Part shown: piece after piece, positions 22,068 through 32,377 of the stretch | How positions within the stretch are numbered: position 1 is the first letter of the stretch | Layout: each line of letters begins with the position of its first letter | Origin: Macrolepiota albuminosa | Lineage: Eukaryota; Basidiomycota; Agaricomycetes; Agaricales; Agaricaceae | Length of the DNA stretch: 64,000 bases | Assembly (NCBI GenBank): GCA_027475525.1 | Contig: JAMWFC010000077.1 | Span: 372,001 to 436,000, forward strand | Reading direction: 5' to 3' | Translations under genes and position numbers: made by a program | The notes under the pieces: generated by a model | Database searches by the model: none | What the model was told of the DNA's origin: nothing | The model's input: only the letters and a program-made list of their open reading frames with translations

Positions 22068-23330
22068 ATGGCCTATTGGGGGCCGCAGAATAGTGATCAG
22101 AGCCGGCAAGGCTCTAGTGGAGGGGGGAGACCCCCGAATATACAAATGTCAACTCAGTACCCGAGGCAGCCGCCATATCCGGCGGCAAGCCAGTTTCAGT
22201 CAGCGGTGGCCTATCCAGGCCGTGATGAGCCGCTTCCATATCAGACGCCCCTCCACTCGCAAGAGATGGAGGTCAATGACGAAGGGCGCTATGGGCGCCC
22301 GGAGGACAGCACGCGCCGCGAGCGCTACTACCAGGAACCGTTGTCATGTCCAACTGTGTCGTATCCGATGTATGCGGGTGTGGTGATGGGGCCACTGTCA
22401 GTACCATGGGTGCACCGGCCCGTGGAAGAGTCATATGGGGAGCCTGCGCCACAAGCGCAGAGTGTAGCTGGGTCAGATGTGCTATTGGGCAGACTGGAAG
22501 CAGCGGGACAGCCAGTCCCTGCAACTGCATCCTTTCTGCAGGACAGCTTGGCCGTGATGGTGATGGAGGGACTGCTCGACCAGATTGAGCTGATGAAGAG
22601 GCAGTGCGTCGCAGCGCTGGAGCAGATTGAACGTGCGTCTAAGCGCAAAATCGCCACGAGTGAGGAATTGACCACTGAGGTCAAGAGGGCTAGATATCAG
22701 CCCAGTCGACCGGTCGCTCCTCCACAGGCAAGGATGCCATCGGAAGCGCAATTTGCATGCCATGAGCAGCCTGCTCAGCCCGTGGCTTCATCATCGCGGT
22801 TACCCGAGTCGGGCCCGCAGGCCTCTTCAGAGTCACTGGCTGCCGTCAGTGAACCCTTGGCAGGTCTGTCCTTGGGTCAGCGGGAAGCCGCATCATCTCG
22901 GGCCCCATCTAGGGGGCCCAAACCTGTCGCTGTAGTGCCAAGAGCGCCCGTTACTGTCACTCCTCGCGCTGGGCCTGGAGGGAATACTCTGGCGCGAAAT
23001 GCGCCTGCCCCTCCGGTGGCTCAGCCACAACCAGAATCGTCCGCCCTGACCAAGTCGGGGCCGTCTCGTCAGCGCCGCGGCCGCAAGCCGCCTCTCGATG
23101 CCTCCAAATTGGAGGTTATACTCTTTCCTGCTGGCATTCCTGCACGAGCGGGAGAAGTCCAGATGTTGTTCATGCTGCCGGTGTTTGTACCGGCCCCACC
23201 AGAAAAGTATCCCGTGGTCGTCTTGACCCCAGACCCCCATACGCCGGAGCAGTATGATGGTCTGGTGGCGACCTTGAGGGGGAAGACTAGGCCTGATAAA
23301 GGCAAAAAACCAGTACCATCCCTGTCCAAC

Positions 23331-23485
23331 AAGAGCGACTATGGAGAGTCGAGCTCGGAGCAGGAGGAGGACGGGGAGGAGGGGGAATTGGCCGCAGACC
23401 GATTCCAAAGAGCGACTATGGAGAGTCGAGCTCGGAGCAGGAGGAGGACGGGGAGGAGGGGGAATTGGCCGCAGACCGATTCCAA
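23331..23485. repeat. Tandem duplication, period 77 bp, in ORF3 acidic region
   Basis: 23331-23407 is repeated at 23408-23484. It shifts the ORF3 frame; counting it once rejoins the frames. Confidence 0.92.
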
Positions 23486-24478
23486 TGAGTATCGCGCAAT
23501 AAGCACATTGCAAGGAAGAAGGCAATTTGCGCCAAGGAGCTAAAGGCCCAGAAGTATAGGGCCGAGGATGAATTCTTGGGGAGGATCCCCGATGGCTTGG
23601 GGGTGAAGGTGTGGGGGCCGCTCGATATCGAGCAAATGAACTCGTGCTTTAGAGGTGACGCCAATAAGTACTACGCCAATGTGCACGTCCTGTGTCGCGA
23701 CCGAATCGTCACGTATATGTTGATCACAGAGCTCCAGATGTTCGTGCAGCGGACAGTTGAGGCTCTGCATGATCGAACCATGCAGCTCCTGATGAAGGAG
23801 CCTAAGTACCAAGAACTCGTCAACCCAATGCAGGGCCCTGACGACATCGCTCTTGTCGAGCAATGACACATTCCGGGGCGCTTCTTGCGCATGAAAGACG
23901 ATGGCACCACGGCGTTGCACGTAATGCGCGCTCAGGATCCAGCCACACCGTTCGACCTTGACCAACTGGCGCAGTACGCGCTGGTCTTTGGCTGACCCGG
24001 GTTGGAAAATACCTATCAAGGTATCGCCGTGGATTATGCCTATCGCATGCACTGGTGGACCCTCTTTGAGTTCGCCTTATGTCGAGCATTGTGCACTAAC
24101 AGCGCAGCCAAGCCAGTGATCATGCGGCGCATGACCCTCGTTGTGGCCCGTCCAGGGCTTTATCGAGAGGCGATTGCCTCGTATGATGCCATGTTCCCCG
24201 AGCAGCCATTTGAGCCCCAATGTGGGCCGCAGCTCAAAATTCACCAAGTTCACGTGCCCAACGACCATGCACGGAACTTCTCCAACGACAACGCATTACG
24301 CGTCCTTTTACACAACCGGATCCTGCTGGAATGGGTGGAACACGCGTACACATACGGCATAGTCTTCCTGGAACAGCAGTTCCATTCCCCCACGATGTCT
24401 ATGGACATCTTCAAGCAGGTTGATGACGAGCGCATGGAGCGCCTCTCCAAGTATGGCACCCCTGCCGCAATCCCGCAA

Positions 24479-24631
24479 TGGGATGGATGGCGGGAGATGA
24501 CTGAAGACGATCACTATCGTCTGATGTTCAAGCACCACAAGGAGAGCAAGCTCCCTGGGATGGATGGCGGGAGATGACTGAAGACGATCACTATCGTCTG
24601 ATGTTCAAGCACCACAAGGAGAGCAAGCTCC
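24479..24631. repeat. Tandem duplication, period 77 bp, in ORF3 C-terminal half
   Basis: Bases from 24479 recur 77 bp later at 24556, with 76 consecutive matches. It causes the apparent frame break at 24577. Confidence 0.9.
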
Positions 24632-25343
24632 TGGAAAACCCTGAGGCCAACGGCCTCTATTACTTGATTGGCATGGACCCGAATCGGGTCAACCTCCTAA
24701 AACGCTTGGCAGCGCATGACCTGCCAACAGCGGACATGGACCCAGGCCAGGTCAATCTCCTGTCACGCATGGCAGAGCAGGGTACGCTTACCACCACCGC
24801 TTCAGCGATTAACGTCGCACTAACAGAGCCTATGGTGGTAGACACGCCTGCAGCCGAGGGGCCTATAACCCCACCGAGGACGGAATCGGCGCCTCCCCCT
24901 CCCGCGATTAACGTCGCACTGGAGGAGGAGGCAATGGTGACTGAGACAGGCGCTGTTGCGGGAGCATCGTCATCCGGGTCCTAGACCCTTGTATACGTTA
25001 TTGTGTATGTACCTCCGAGTATTTCACTCGAACCATTTCAGCTGATACGCACTCTAGAGTCGCATGTAGATACAGCGGACCCAGAGGAGGGGTCATCTTT
25101 TTTGTTTTTTATATTTTGTTTATACATACCATTGTCTATCTACTGCTGGCACCCCCTGCGCCCTTGTCTGATAAGGACTGCTTTCTATTGTGTCCAGCCA
25201 ACACATCTCCATTGCGCATGAGTGCTAACGCCTTGCAGCCACGCCATATGCGTGTATTCATCCGTTGTTTGCACTACCGTGCATCTTTTATCTCGCTCTA
25301 CTTCCCTTTCTCAAGACTGAGTATTCGGTCTCATTGGGGGGTA

Positions 25344-25594
25344 TGTAACGGAGTCATCCGTATTCTCAGCGTCAACGACGCTATAATCGATTAGTAGAGT
25401 ATTACGTAAGACAACATCTTGTTTTCACTCTAAGTACTAGTCAAATCCGATACTGCGGTCTGATTTAGCACTTGAGTATTACGTAAGACAACATCTTGTT
25501 TTCACTCTAAGTACTAGTCAAATCCGATACTGCGGTCTGATTTAGCACTTGAGTGATACACACAAGATAGTTCTAACCCGTAACTACGGTTACA
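25344..25594 (+). repeat. Gypsy-1 3' LTR (with internal 77-bp duplication)
   Basis: Begins TGTAACGGAG after a G-rich tract (TTGGGGGGTA) and ends GGTTACA. It is 77 bp longer than the 5' LTR because 25397-25473 is repeated at 25474-25550. Confidence 0.93.
25397..25554. repeat. Tandem duplication, period 77 bp, in the 3' LTR
   Basis: Exact repeat of 77 bp plus 4 bases of continuing match. It is absent from the 5' LTR, so it did not come through reverse transcription of this element. Confidence 0.92.
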
Positions 25595-25711
25595 CATTTT
25601 ACTGTTTCTATTCTTTCAACACCATCTATTAGTACTATTCTCAGCCCTTGAAGTGCTCTGGTTCTTTAGCTATCATTCAGACAAGTGTGGGCCCTTCAGT
25701 ACCACTTTCAG

Positions 25712-26310
25712 ACCACTTACATAAGCAAAGGAGAGCTTTGAGAAGTTGGAGATGGAGGAGGGTGCCCACTACTTTCAACAGGACAATGACCCCAAACACA
25801 ACTCCAAGAGGGCTGACAAGTAGTTTGAGGACAACAACTTTGATGTCTTTTGGTGGCCAGCCCAATCCCCTGATCTCAACCCTATTGAACATCTCTGGTA
25901 GTACCTCAAGGAGCAACTTAGGCAGTATGGAACACCTCCTCATGGTGTGCATGAATTATGGGAGAGGATTGCAAAGGAGTGGAATAAAATACCACCAGAG
26001 GTATCCAAAGACTAATAGAAAGCATGCCTAGAAGGATTCAAGCAGTTATCAAGGCAAATAGAGGACATACAAAGTACTAGATACTAAAAGTAGAGATGCT
26101 CAAAAAACTGTCCCAATGAGTGAATATTCTAAGATGGCCATTGCTCCACCAGTCTTGTTTCAAATTACATAAGCCTAGGTTCATTTTGTAGCTATGATGC
26201 CATAGTATTTTACATGATTTAATCAGGATTTTAGGTACTTCCCATCCTTCATGCCAATGTCATCTTTCAAAAAAGTATGAAACATTGGGACAGTTTTTTG
26301 AGCCACTATA
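25712..26310 (+). pseudogene. Tc1/mariner transposase C-terminal remnant with 3' terminal repeat
   Basis: The frame gives YFQQDNDPKHNSKRADK, then WWPAQSPDLNPIEHLW, the last two blocks of a Tc1-type DDE transposase (Asp in QQDN, Glu in NPIEH). Stops (two TAG in the core, two more after KIPPEVSKD) show it is dead. About two-thirds of the transposase upstream is missing and the fragment abuts an LTR-X piece. The sequence CTCAAAAAACTGTCCCAAT (about 26099) recurs inverted at 26284-26302. The outer copy followed by CACTATA is probably the element's terminal repeat at a TA site. Confidence 0.75.
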
Positions 26311-26603
26311 CTTCTAGAGGACAAAAGAGTCATTGTGTAGGCAGTCCTAGTTCAGCCATGAGCATCAAAGAGATCATTGCTGGGGGACTGGGAGAGCACC
26401 AGTGTCAGAGCAATAGAGGGGGCCAACACCAGGCAGGAATAAGTCATGTATTTGGGAAGTATATACTCAAAATCTGCATTGCTGCTATCTTCTTCCTCTG
26501 ACAATTCCTTGAACACTGCTGCAATTGTCATCAGCATAATACCTAATACTCCTCCTTTGGTAGTCTCCTTTTTCTTCTTGAAATACAACATCCCAATTGA
26601 TTT
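26311..26603. other. Repeat-like sequence, no gene seen
   Basis: AT-rich, CpG-poor sequence with a short minus-strand open frame (about 26590-26352). No recognisable domain; possibly a fragment of an unidentified transposon. Confidence 0.4.
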
Positions 26604-27298
26604 TTAAGATGTATACCATTTATGTTGGAGTGCTTCTTTCGCCGTAAGCCGTTTGTCGGGATCATAAGCGAAAAGTCGACGGAGGAGGTCGTAGCCGTTA
26701 GGCGTACGTATTCTGGATTGAGTCCATTCATGTAGTCGATCCATGAAGCTTTCAAAAAGGTCAAGTCAAGCCAATGAATTTATTCATGTGGGGAACTCAC
26801 AGGTCCAATCGTTTCATATTTTGGTATTCAGGCATGTCGACAACGCCTGGCCAGTCTCTCTCTGGGGCAACGGACGTCAGACATGACTTGGTTCAATAGG
26901 CGATCGAAACCTGGACCATTTGGCGTCCCCAAAATCTCAAAGATTTTCAACAACTGATCACGCTGGAACGGTACATTCTTCTTCGAATCCAACTTGGCCT
27001 CTTCACCTTTGAATATAGGCCGCAAACTTGCCAGCTCTGCCATAACACACCCGACAGCCCAGCAGTCGATCGCTTTGTTATAATGCTTAGCGCCCAACAG
27101 AAGCTCTGGGGCACGATACCATATAGTGACTACAACCTTGTCACCCACGAACAGTGGCTGAAGAGGCTCGTATATTAGTCTCGCTAGTCCTAGATCTCCG
27201 ATCTTAACAATTCCACTTGATGTGATCAAGATGTTGGTGGGTTTGAGGTCGCGGTGCAATATATGGCATGAGTGGAGATATAGAAGCCCATTCAGGAG
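26604..27298 (-). pseudogene. SSN3: CDK8/Ssn3-type cyclin-dependent kinase, 5'-truncated
   Basis: Minus-strand exons: 27298-26917, 26861-26801 and 26748-26604, ending in TAA. Introns are 55 and 52 nt, and all joins keep frame (LGTPN joined to ERDWPG; RLDL joined to FMDRLHEW). Visible kinase parts: [17 protein letters not shown] (catalytic loop), [10 protein letters not shown] (DLG in place of DFG), [45 protein letters not shown] and RLFAYDPDKRLTAKEAL. DLG and the SKKNVPF block are typical of the Mediator kinase CDK8. Everything N-terminal to the catalytic loop (Gly loop, Lys, C-helix) is missing; upstream sequence is unrelated, with a TGA in frame at 27299. The remaining exons are clean, so truncation looks recent or the 5' exons are displaced. 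The first donor (GTCCAG) is unusual. Confidence 0.82.
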
Positions 27299-28334
27299 TC
27301 AACTTTTGCTTCTCATATTCTTTGAGCATGGAGACCTTACCCTTGTCAGGACATGCAGCAGTCCAATGCTCCATATAAAGTCAATGGCACTGGTAACATC
27401 CTGCATTTTTGTTAAGATACAACATTTGTCAACAGTGAAAGGATAAATATGGATGCATATCTGAGTTGTCAAACCAGAGGAGTTTGCACCCAGAGCTGGG
27501 GAGGTACAATTTGTGGCTACAAGAATATTCAAATATGAGGCAACTGATTTACTGGAAATGGAACTATTCTTAGAACTGGCCTTACCAGCAGAAGCAATAG
27601 AATTTTCAATGTATTTACTGATTTGAGTTTTGCATGCAGTGATGACTGAGTCAATGTTGGCCAGAGTACAAAGCCATTGGTTAAAGTTGGAAATACTATT
27701 GTAGCAGCTGTCATGACCTGCCTCTCCAGAATGCCCAACTCTGGAGCCCTGGAAACCACCTTGCAATGCCTAGCCCCCAGGCTTCATCAACACTCTGGAA
27801 CAACAGACTGGCACACCAAAATCTGACCCCCCATCCAATCAGCTCTGATGGCTGCCATCAGCCATCAGCATCACTCCAGCACTGGCACCCAGGCTCCAAT
27901 GTCCACTATCAACCATCAAACTGCCCCAGCACCACACCTCAAGCCCCAGACATTGGCCAACAGCCAACCCTGCACCCTCAGGCCCAACACCGCTACCACC
28001 TCCACACCTGTATGTTCTCAAGATCAAGAGCAAGAACAAGAGCAAGAGTCAAGACATTTCTGTGCATGTATATGAGCCAGGATGTTGCAAGCAAGGTCAG
28101 GTAGGATAGCCTCCTGAAAGGGTAGGAGGCCTGCAGCCATCTTGTCCCACCCTTTTCTTCTATCCAAAACCCTGACTGATAAATTAGTCCTCAGAGAGAC
28201 ACAATCTTGGGTGCAAGGAAGACAATAAGAAGCCCAGGTAGACAATGAGAATCTGCTGACAGCTGCCAGCAACAAAGTGCCACACACACACCAGAGACTA
28301 TGCTCAAAAAATTCTGTGCAATTCAAAAAAAAAG
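27299..28334. other. Unidentified repeat-type sequence upstream of the kinase fragment
   Basis: CpG-poor DNA. On the minus strand a frame of about 155 codons (27766-27299) is Ser/Ile-rich with no known domain. Another stretch (27850-28060) is Pro/His/Gln-rich in translation and ends in a CAAGAG run near 28020-28050. Probably transposon debris; it replaces the expected 5' exons of the kinase. Confidence 0.35.
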
Positions 28335-28632
28335 TGTAAGCCGACTATAAGATGTTGGTCTTCACTGTTCAAGATGATACACATGGAAACAGAATAGAAT
28401 TGAATTTGATTTGAGAAGAAGTAAGTTACTAATGTGGCACAGTCTCCTATTTATATAGATGTTATGAATTAAAGTTCAGTTCCACCAATCTCACTGAATA
28501 AAGTTCAATTCCCTCCAATCTTGCTACTCATTGTTAGAGTTGGAGCTTGCCTCTTGAAGACAAATTGAGATTTGTGTTAGTGTTAAAGTTTGCATCTTGA
28601 ATAGCTTGCAAGTTGTAAGCCAACTGCTTACA
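28335..28632. repeat. Possible solo LTR
   Basis: The segment starts TGTAAGCCGAC and ends GCTTACA, has a TATTTATATAG box in the middle and repeats AAAGTTCARTTCC twice. The 5-bp flanks do not match, so the call rests on the ends only. Confidence 0.3.
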
Positions 28633-29333
28633 CATTACATTCTATTGCTTCAACACATGAGTGACTGGTATATCATTTTGGTGAGAATCTCCCAGTATAT
28701 ATTTTTTTTATCTAAATGCATGTATGTGGTAATGGTTTATCAGGCTAAATAAATTCCATGTAAATTCTCTGCAGAAGAAAAGAACAAAACTTTGGCATGG
28801 ACTCATTGTTGCAGATCCAAACTTCCACACTTCTGTAGCTGACAGCACATTTGGATACCATTGGCATGCTTGTTGGGAAAAATTATGGATGATTAAATTG
28901 TTCTTCCAGTTGACATACAAGGAAAAAGACTACAGTCACGGACAAGCAAAGTCCTCCCAGGTGATATCTCAGGAATGATAATTTGTTGAGTGAAACGAAG
29001 TACAGGATCAGATCAATCAGACTCAGAATGCTAAAATCTGCCTAAAAACACATCTCTCAGCTTTTTCCCACGAGAAATTGGGTGTGGCCAAATTTTTAGT
29101 CAATTTCATATGTCTTCTGAGACAGAGGCCAGGGCCTCCAGGTACATCAGAGCAGCCCTTGAAATGGTATGATGACCCTTATACTTTCACACAGCCCATG
29201 CAGCAGCTCTTCCCATCAAGCCAAGTTGGTATGCATGCAAGAATCACTGGTTTGCAAACCTGCATATAACATCGGTTGGACATGTATCAAGTGGTATGTA
29301 TCGAGTGGTTATCATTCTTCCAGTTGACGTATA
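28633..29333. other. No gene seen
   Basis: AT-rich, CpG-poor sequence. A CTTCCAGTTGACRTA motif occurs twice (about 28902 and 29318), just before the P450 duplication. No coding signal. Confidence 0.4.
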
Positions 29334-29681
29334 CAAGGAAGGAGACTAGCGCTGAAAGCTTGGTATAATAAAAGTTGGCTCACTATTCGGCTTGTACATT
29401 AATTATTGCCATCAACATTTGAAGGTGCTCTGAATACAGACATATCCATACTGGTATCGTTGGTATCTTTTCACTAAACGGTATAGCAACACGTCCTTCG
29501 ATTCAAGGCACCATCCTAACACTTGAGAATGATTAACCGCTTTCCGAAGATTGTAAAAGAAGCTCGACGGCTTTATCGGTTCGCGGTTCGAGTACGAATG
29601 GAAATTCCTTGGGATGGCTACACCGAATGGGAGCCCAGGAATTTTAAAACAATGTCCCTGTGGAACGTTCACAACCTAGAC

Positions 29682-31681
29682 TTACCTCGTAATACCCTCA
29701 GCCACAGGAACGACATCTGGAATGATTTCTTTCCCATCATGGTCCTTCGCTCTTCGGATGGTGAGCGTTGCAAGGATTGTAGCTATGCCAATCCAAACGT
29801 TGTCTTCCCCGAGGTAGCGCCCGGGACACTTCCTATATCCTTCATCAATTATGAGGAATCCTGACGCGTCTGAATCCCAAACCTTCGTCCAAACCCAAAT
29901 ACCGCGGTCGCATATGGTTCTCCTCTGCCCGCAGGTGCTGCAAGGAACCGGGTAGGATCAAAAACAGTAGCATCTTTATAGATAGAGCTGTCGTAAGTCA
30001 TTCCCCTGGCCCCCCACAAAAAAAATCAGTGTCAACCAGGATTCAACTTCTCAAAATGCAAGATCAACCTTGTGTTTGTGACCACAGTCGCCCCTTTAGG
30101 AATCGTCATTCCATTGTAAATGTCATCCTCGAGTGCTGTATGGGGTACACCTGCGATTGTCAAGGAGAATTGCAAAGGGAATTATAGAAGAAATCAAATC
30201 ACCTGCGGGAACTGCGTGGTTCCACCTACAAAAGTCAAGAGGTCACGACAGATGATTAGAGTATTCCTGTCACCTGAGCGTCTCCTGCAAGATACATTCC
30301 AAGTACGGGAGCATCTGACGATCAGTAAATTCAGGAAGGCGATCTCCACCAATCACGCTGTCTATCTCTTCTTGAGCTTGTGATTGACATTCGGGATATA
30401 GAACCATGCCAGAAGGAAATAGGCAAGTGTAGACGAGGACTATCGAACTGCAGATTGATCTCACGCTGCGATACTGAAACACAAGGTTACGCACGGTCTC
30501 TGCGCCACCAAGGTATGCAATTGCAGCTGCGTTTTGAATGATTTTGTGATGGCCTTCGAGCTCTTCCTGACATTGTTCGAGCTGAGTTGTTATAAACGAC
30601 GGCCTTGCCGTGCCTTTAGCCTGAAAGATTGTGTGCTCAGTGGAAGGTCTGTCGAAGATGTGGCTCAATATGACACACCATCTGTTCCTTTGCTTGTTCA
30701 AAAGGATATTCAAGAAGTCTCTTGAATTTCCAAGATGATCTACGAGCCAATCCGGCATAATAAGCTCCCGGAAACCAAGAAGGGAAACGTTGGACTATTG
30801 TGATGTGTCAACATCTTCAGGGAAGGGCGCATGAACTGGACTTACGAAACGGTAAGAAATCGACGGGAGTGCCTCCGGGGGGCCCCACTTCTTGTAGTAG
30901 ATGAGAGCAATCCTCGGCAATCTCGACATAAGGATCGTAATCCGTCTCAACACGATGCCCAAAGATGAGTTCCATTATGACACCGGTTGAAAACCTGAGG
31001 GATGTTTTGGAGTCAATATTCTACACTGAAACACGAAAGTATCAATCCAGGTCACCGTAAACATGATTTCAAGAAATTCTCAGGTTTAGATAGAAGGTTT
31101 TGAGCAAGAATGCGAGCCTCGCGAGCCTGAACCCAATGATACTCCTTGACTTTTTCCTTTCCCAAATACTGTTGTAACATCTTTCGCTGGCTACGGTATT
31201 CTTCACTGTCATCCAGGACGGCCATCGTGTCTCCAATTCCAAGTCTGCCCATTCAACTAATGATCAGCAAACCAATCAAAAAATGCATGAAGACAGAAAT
31301 AAGAACATCTCATAGATCGGAAGCTTTGGTCTGTTACGATAATTTCCACCTCTTTTTTCGACGATGTCAAACGCAGCTTGCGCGCTATTCAGAATAATAA
31401 AGCATTTGTTGAAAACTTTCAGATGAACAACATCTCCTAATGAAACGAAATTTGTCAACGATCACGTTTATTGATACCGATAATCACTGACCATAGACTT
31501 TGCCCAAATTGTAGAAGTAAATGTCCTGACCAACGGATGGGATCAAGTGTGCATGTCCCATAAATGAGATTGCAGGTGGACCGGGAGGTAATGTATTACG
31601 TTTTGATCTAGCCTTGAGCACATAAAGGCCAGAAGTGAACAGGACGGCAAGGACAAAACTGAGGTAGGATACAGTCATCAA
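29682..31681 (-). pseudogene. Cytochrome P450, copy A, frameshifted
   Basis: About eleven exons with short introns. Exon 1 (31681-31492) encodes a membrane anchor and the LPPGPPA hinge. Next are about 31436-31307, 31244-31056, 30994-30846, 30794-30679, 30620-30495 and 30439-30274 (QEEIDSVIGGDRLPEF, K-helix ETLR), then a very short exon, VPHTALEDDIYNG, DATVFDPTRF and the haem region FGFGRR/KCPGRYLGED split by an intron. This is a fungal microsomal monooxygenase of the type often labelled O-methylsterigmatocystin oxidoreductase-like; its substrate is unknown. One base is missing near 30408 compared with copy B (CCATGCC against CCATGGCC), which shifts the frame before the K-helix. The extreme C-terminus is unclear: a TAA follows VAEGITR at 29682 unless a further intron is used. 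Confidence 0.8.
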
Positions 31682-31689
31682 GTGAGGCA

Positions 31690-31916
31690 GTGACGATCAG
31701 ACGAGGTGAGAAATAATCCATTCCTTATACAAGTCATCAAGTGACGATCAGACGAGGTGAGAAATAATTCATTCCTTATACAAGTCATCAAGTGACAATC
31801 AGACGAGGTGAGAAATAATCCATTCCTTATACAAGTCATCAAGTGATGATCAGACGAGGCGAGAAATAATCCATTCCTTATACAAGTCATCAAGTGATGA
31901 TCAGACGAGGTGAGAA
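31690..31916. repeat. 51-bp minisatellite upstream of P450 copy A
   Basis: About four and a half units of 51 bp (AGTCATCAAGTGACGATCAG... with ATCCATTCCTTATACA) with a few substitutions, immediately upstream of the P450 ATG at 31681. Copy B at 53215 has a single truncated unit. Confidence 0.9.
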
Positions 31917-31931
31917 ATTGTTACAATCTTT

Positions 31932-32377
31932 ACAGCTCGTTTCATAACGACGGAGCCGGTGCATTCAAGACAACGCCTGTGAAAGCATTAGAAATAGACA
32001 TGTCGATCCCACCAGTGTCGAGGAAATTGACTGACAACTTCGGTTATACGGCATCTACCCCTGCCATTACACCAGCCACAATGTCCTCACTGTGACTAGA
32101 CTCCATTGCCCGCTCCTTGCCCTTTCCCTTGACCAGAAGAGGATCTGCTGGGCGGTTGGAGGTTGACAGTTGGGATGGATGGACAGACGGTTTTGATGGT
32201 TCCACGATTGGACTGGCTAGTTCATTTGCTAACTATTGGTTAGCTATTTGAGCAGGAAAAGAGTTTCATACTGTCATCACTCTTAATAATCATTACTGAC
32301 TTCTTTCTCAGTGGTTTTTTCCTCTTTCCCTTGTTGCCAGACTTGATGGTTTTCTTGACAATTGTCAGGCTGCATGT
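31932..32377. other. Unidentified flank with some CpG
   Basis: The plus strand keeps an open frame (GAGAFKTTPVKALEIDM ... ) that stops at a TGA near 32093 and continues in frame with LDSIARSLPF. It could be a fragment of a host gene or a younger element. No family recognised. Confidence 0.3.

Larger units (their letters stand above)
22068..24984 (+). pseudogene. Gypsy-1 ORF3, long accessory protein of unknown function
   Basis: If the two 77-bp duplications (23331, 24479) are counted once, one frame runs from ATG 22068 to the stop at 24982-24984, about 920 codons. Three internal TGAs remain (near 23486, 23864, 23993), each where CGA would restore Arg. The first 450 residues are Pro/Ser/Ala-rich with basic patches (RRGRKPP) and an acidic run (SSSEQEEDGEEGE). 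The C-terminal half is mixed helical: YANVHVLCRDRIVTYMLI, MHWWTLFEFALCRALC, VPNDHARNFSNDNALRV, MTEDDHYRLMFKHHKESK. A Pro/Thr tail repeats the words INVAL. No signal peptide, membrane segment or fusion-protein pattern is seen, so it is not an obvious envelope. I do not recognise the family. It lies between pol and the 3' LTR, same strand. Confidence 0.7.
14454..25594 (+). mobile_element. Gypsy-1, 11.1-kb chromodomain Gypsy element with extra ORF
   Basis: It has TSD CATTT (14449-14453 and 25595-25599), a 5' LTR of 174 bp and a 3' LTR of 251 bp that contains one 77-bp duplication. The interior has a long gag, pol with a C-terminal chromodomain, and a third long reading frame before the 3' LTR. 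Three 77-bp duplications shift the frame in pol and the third ORF. True lesions are several TGA stops, a gag frameshift near 17130 and an integrase deletion. CpG is still common, so it is younger than the surrounding LTRs. Confidence 0.93.
14283..25711 (+). mobile_element. LTR-X copy, plus orientation, split by Gypsy-1
   Basis: Its 5' part is 14283-14453 (with the 77-bp duplication) and it resumes at 25600 with TACTGTTTCTATTC. The split point matches other LTR-X copies that read CTCATTTTACTG without interruption. The 3' part stops at about 25711 (CTTACATAAGC) against Tc1 sequence, so the last 300 bp are lost. Confidence 0.8.
29334..31931. repeat. Segmental duplication, copy A (P450 locus)
   Basis: Closely matches 50864-53255 along its whole length, introns included, so it was copied as DNA. 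Copy A is longer because of extra 51-bp units at 31690-31916. Outside these limits the flanks are unrelated. Confidence 0.9.

Noticed and set aside
22068..24984. Envelope gene of an errantivirus-like element
   Set aside because: No signal peptide, fusion peptide, transmembrane helix or Cys pattern is visible, and the pol has a chromodomain.
14739..25000. TGA read as a sense codon in the elements
   Set aside because: The host SGNH gene and Ngaro-2 proteins end at TGA, and the affected codons fit decayed CGA.
29523..29864. Plus-strand open frame of 113 codons, repeated at 51053-51481
   Set aside because: It is antisense to the P450 haem-binding exons; both copies exist only because the gene was duplicated.
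31690..31916. Possible CRISPR-like array
   Set aside because: The units are directly tandem without variable spacers and this is a eukaryotic genome; it is a minisatellite.
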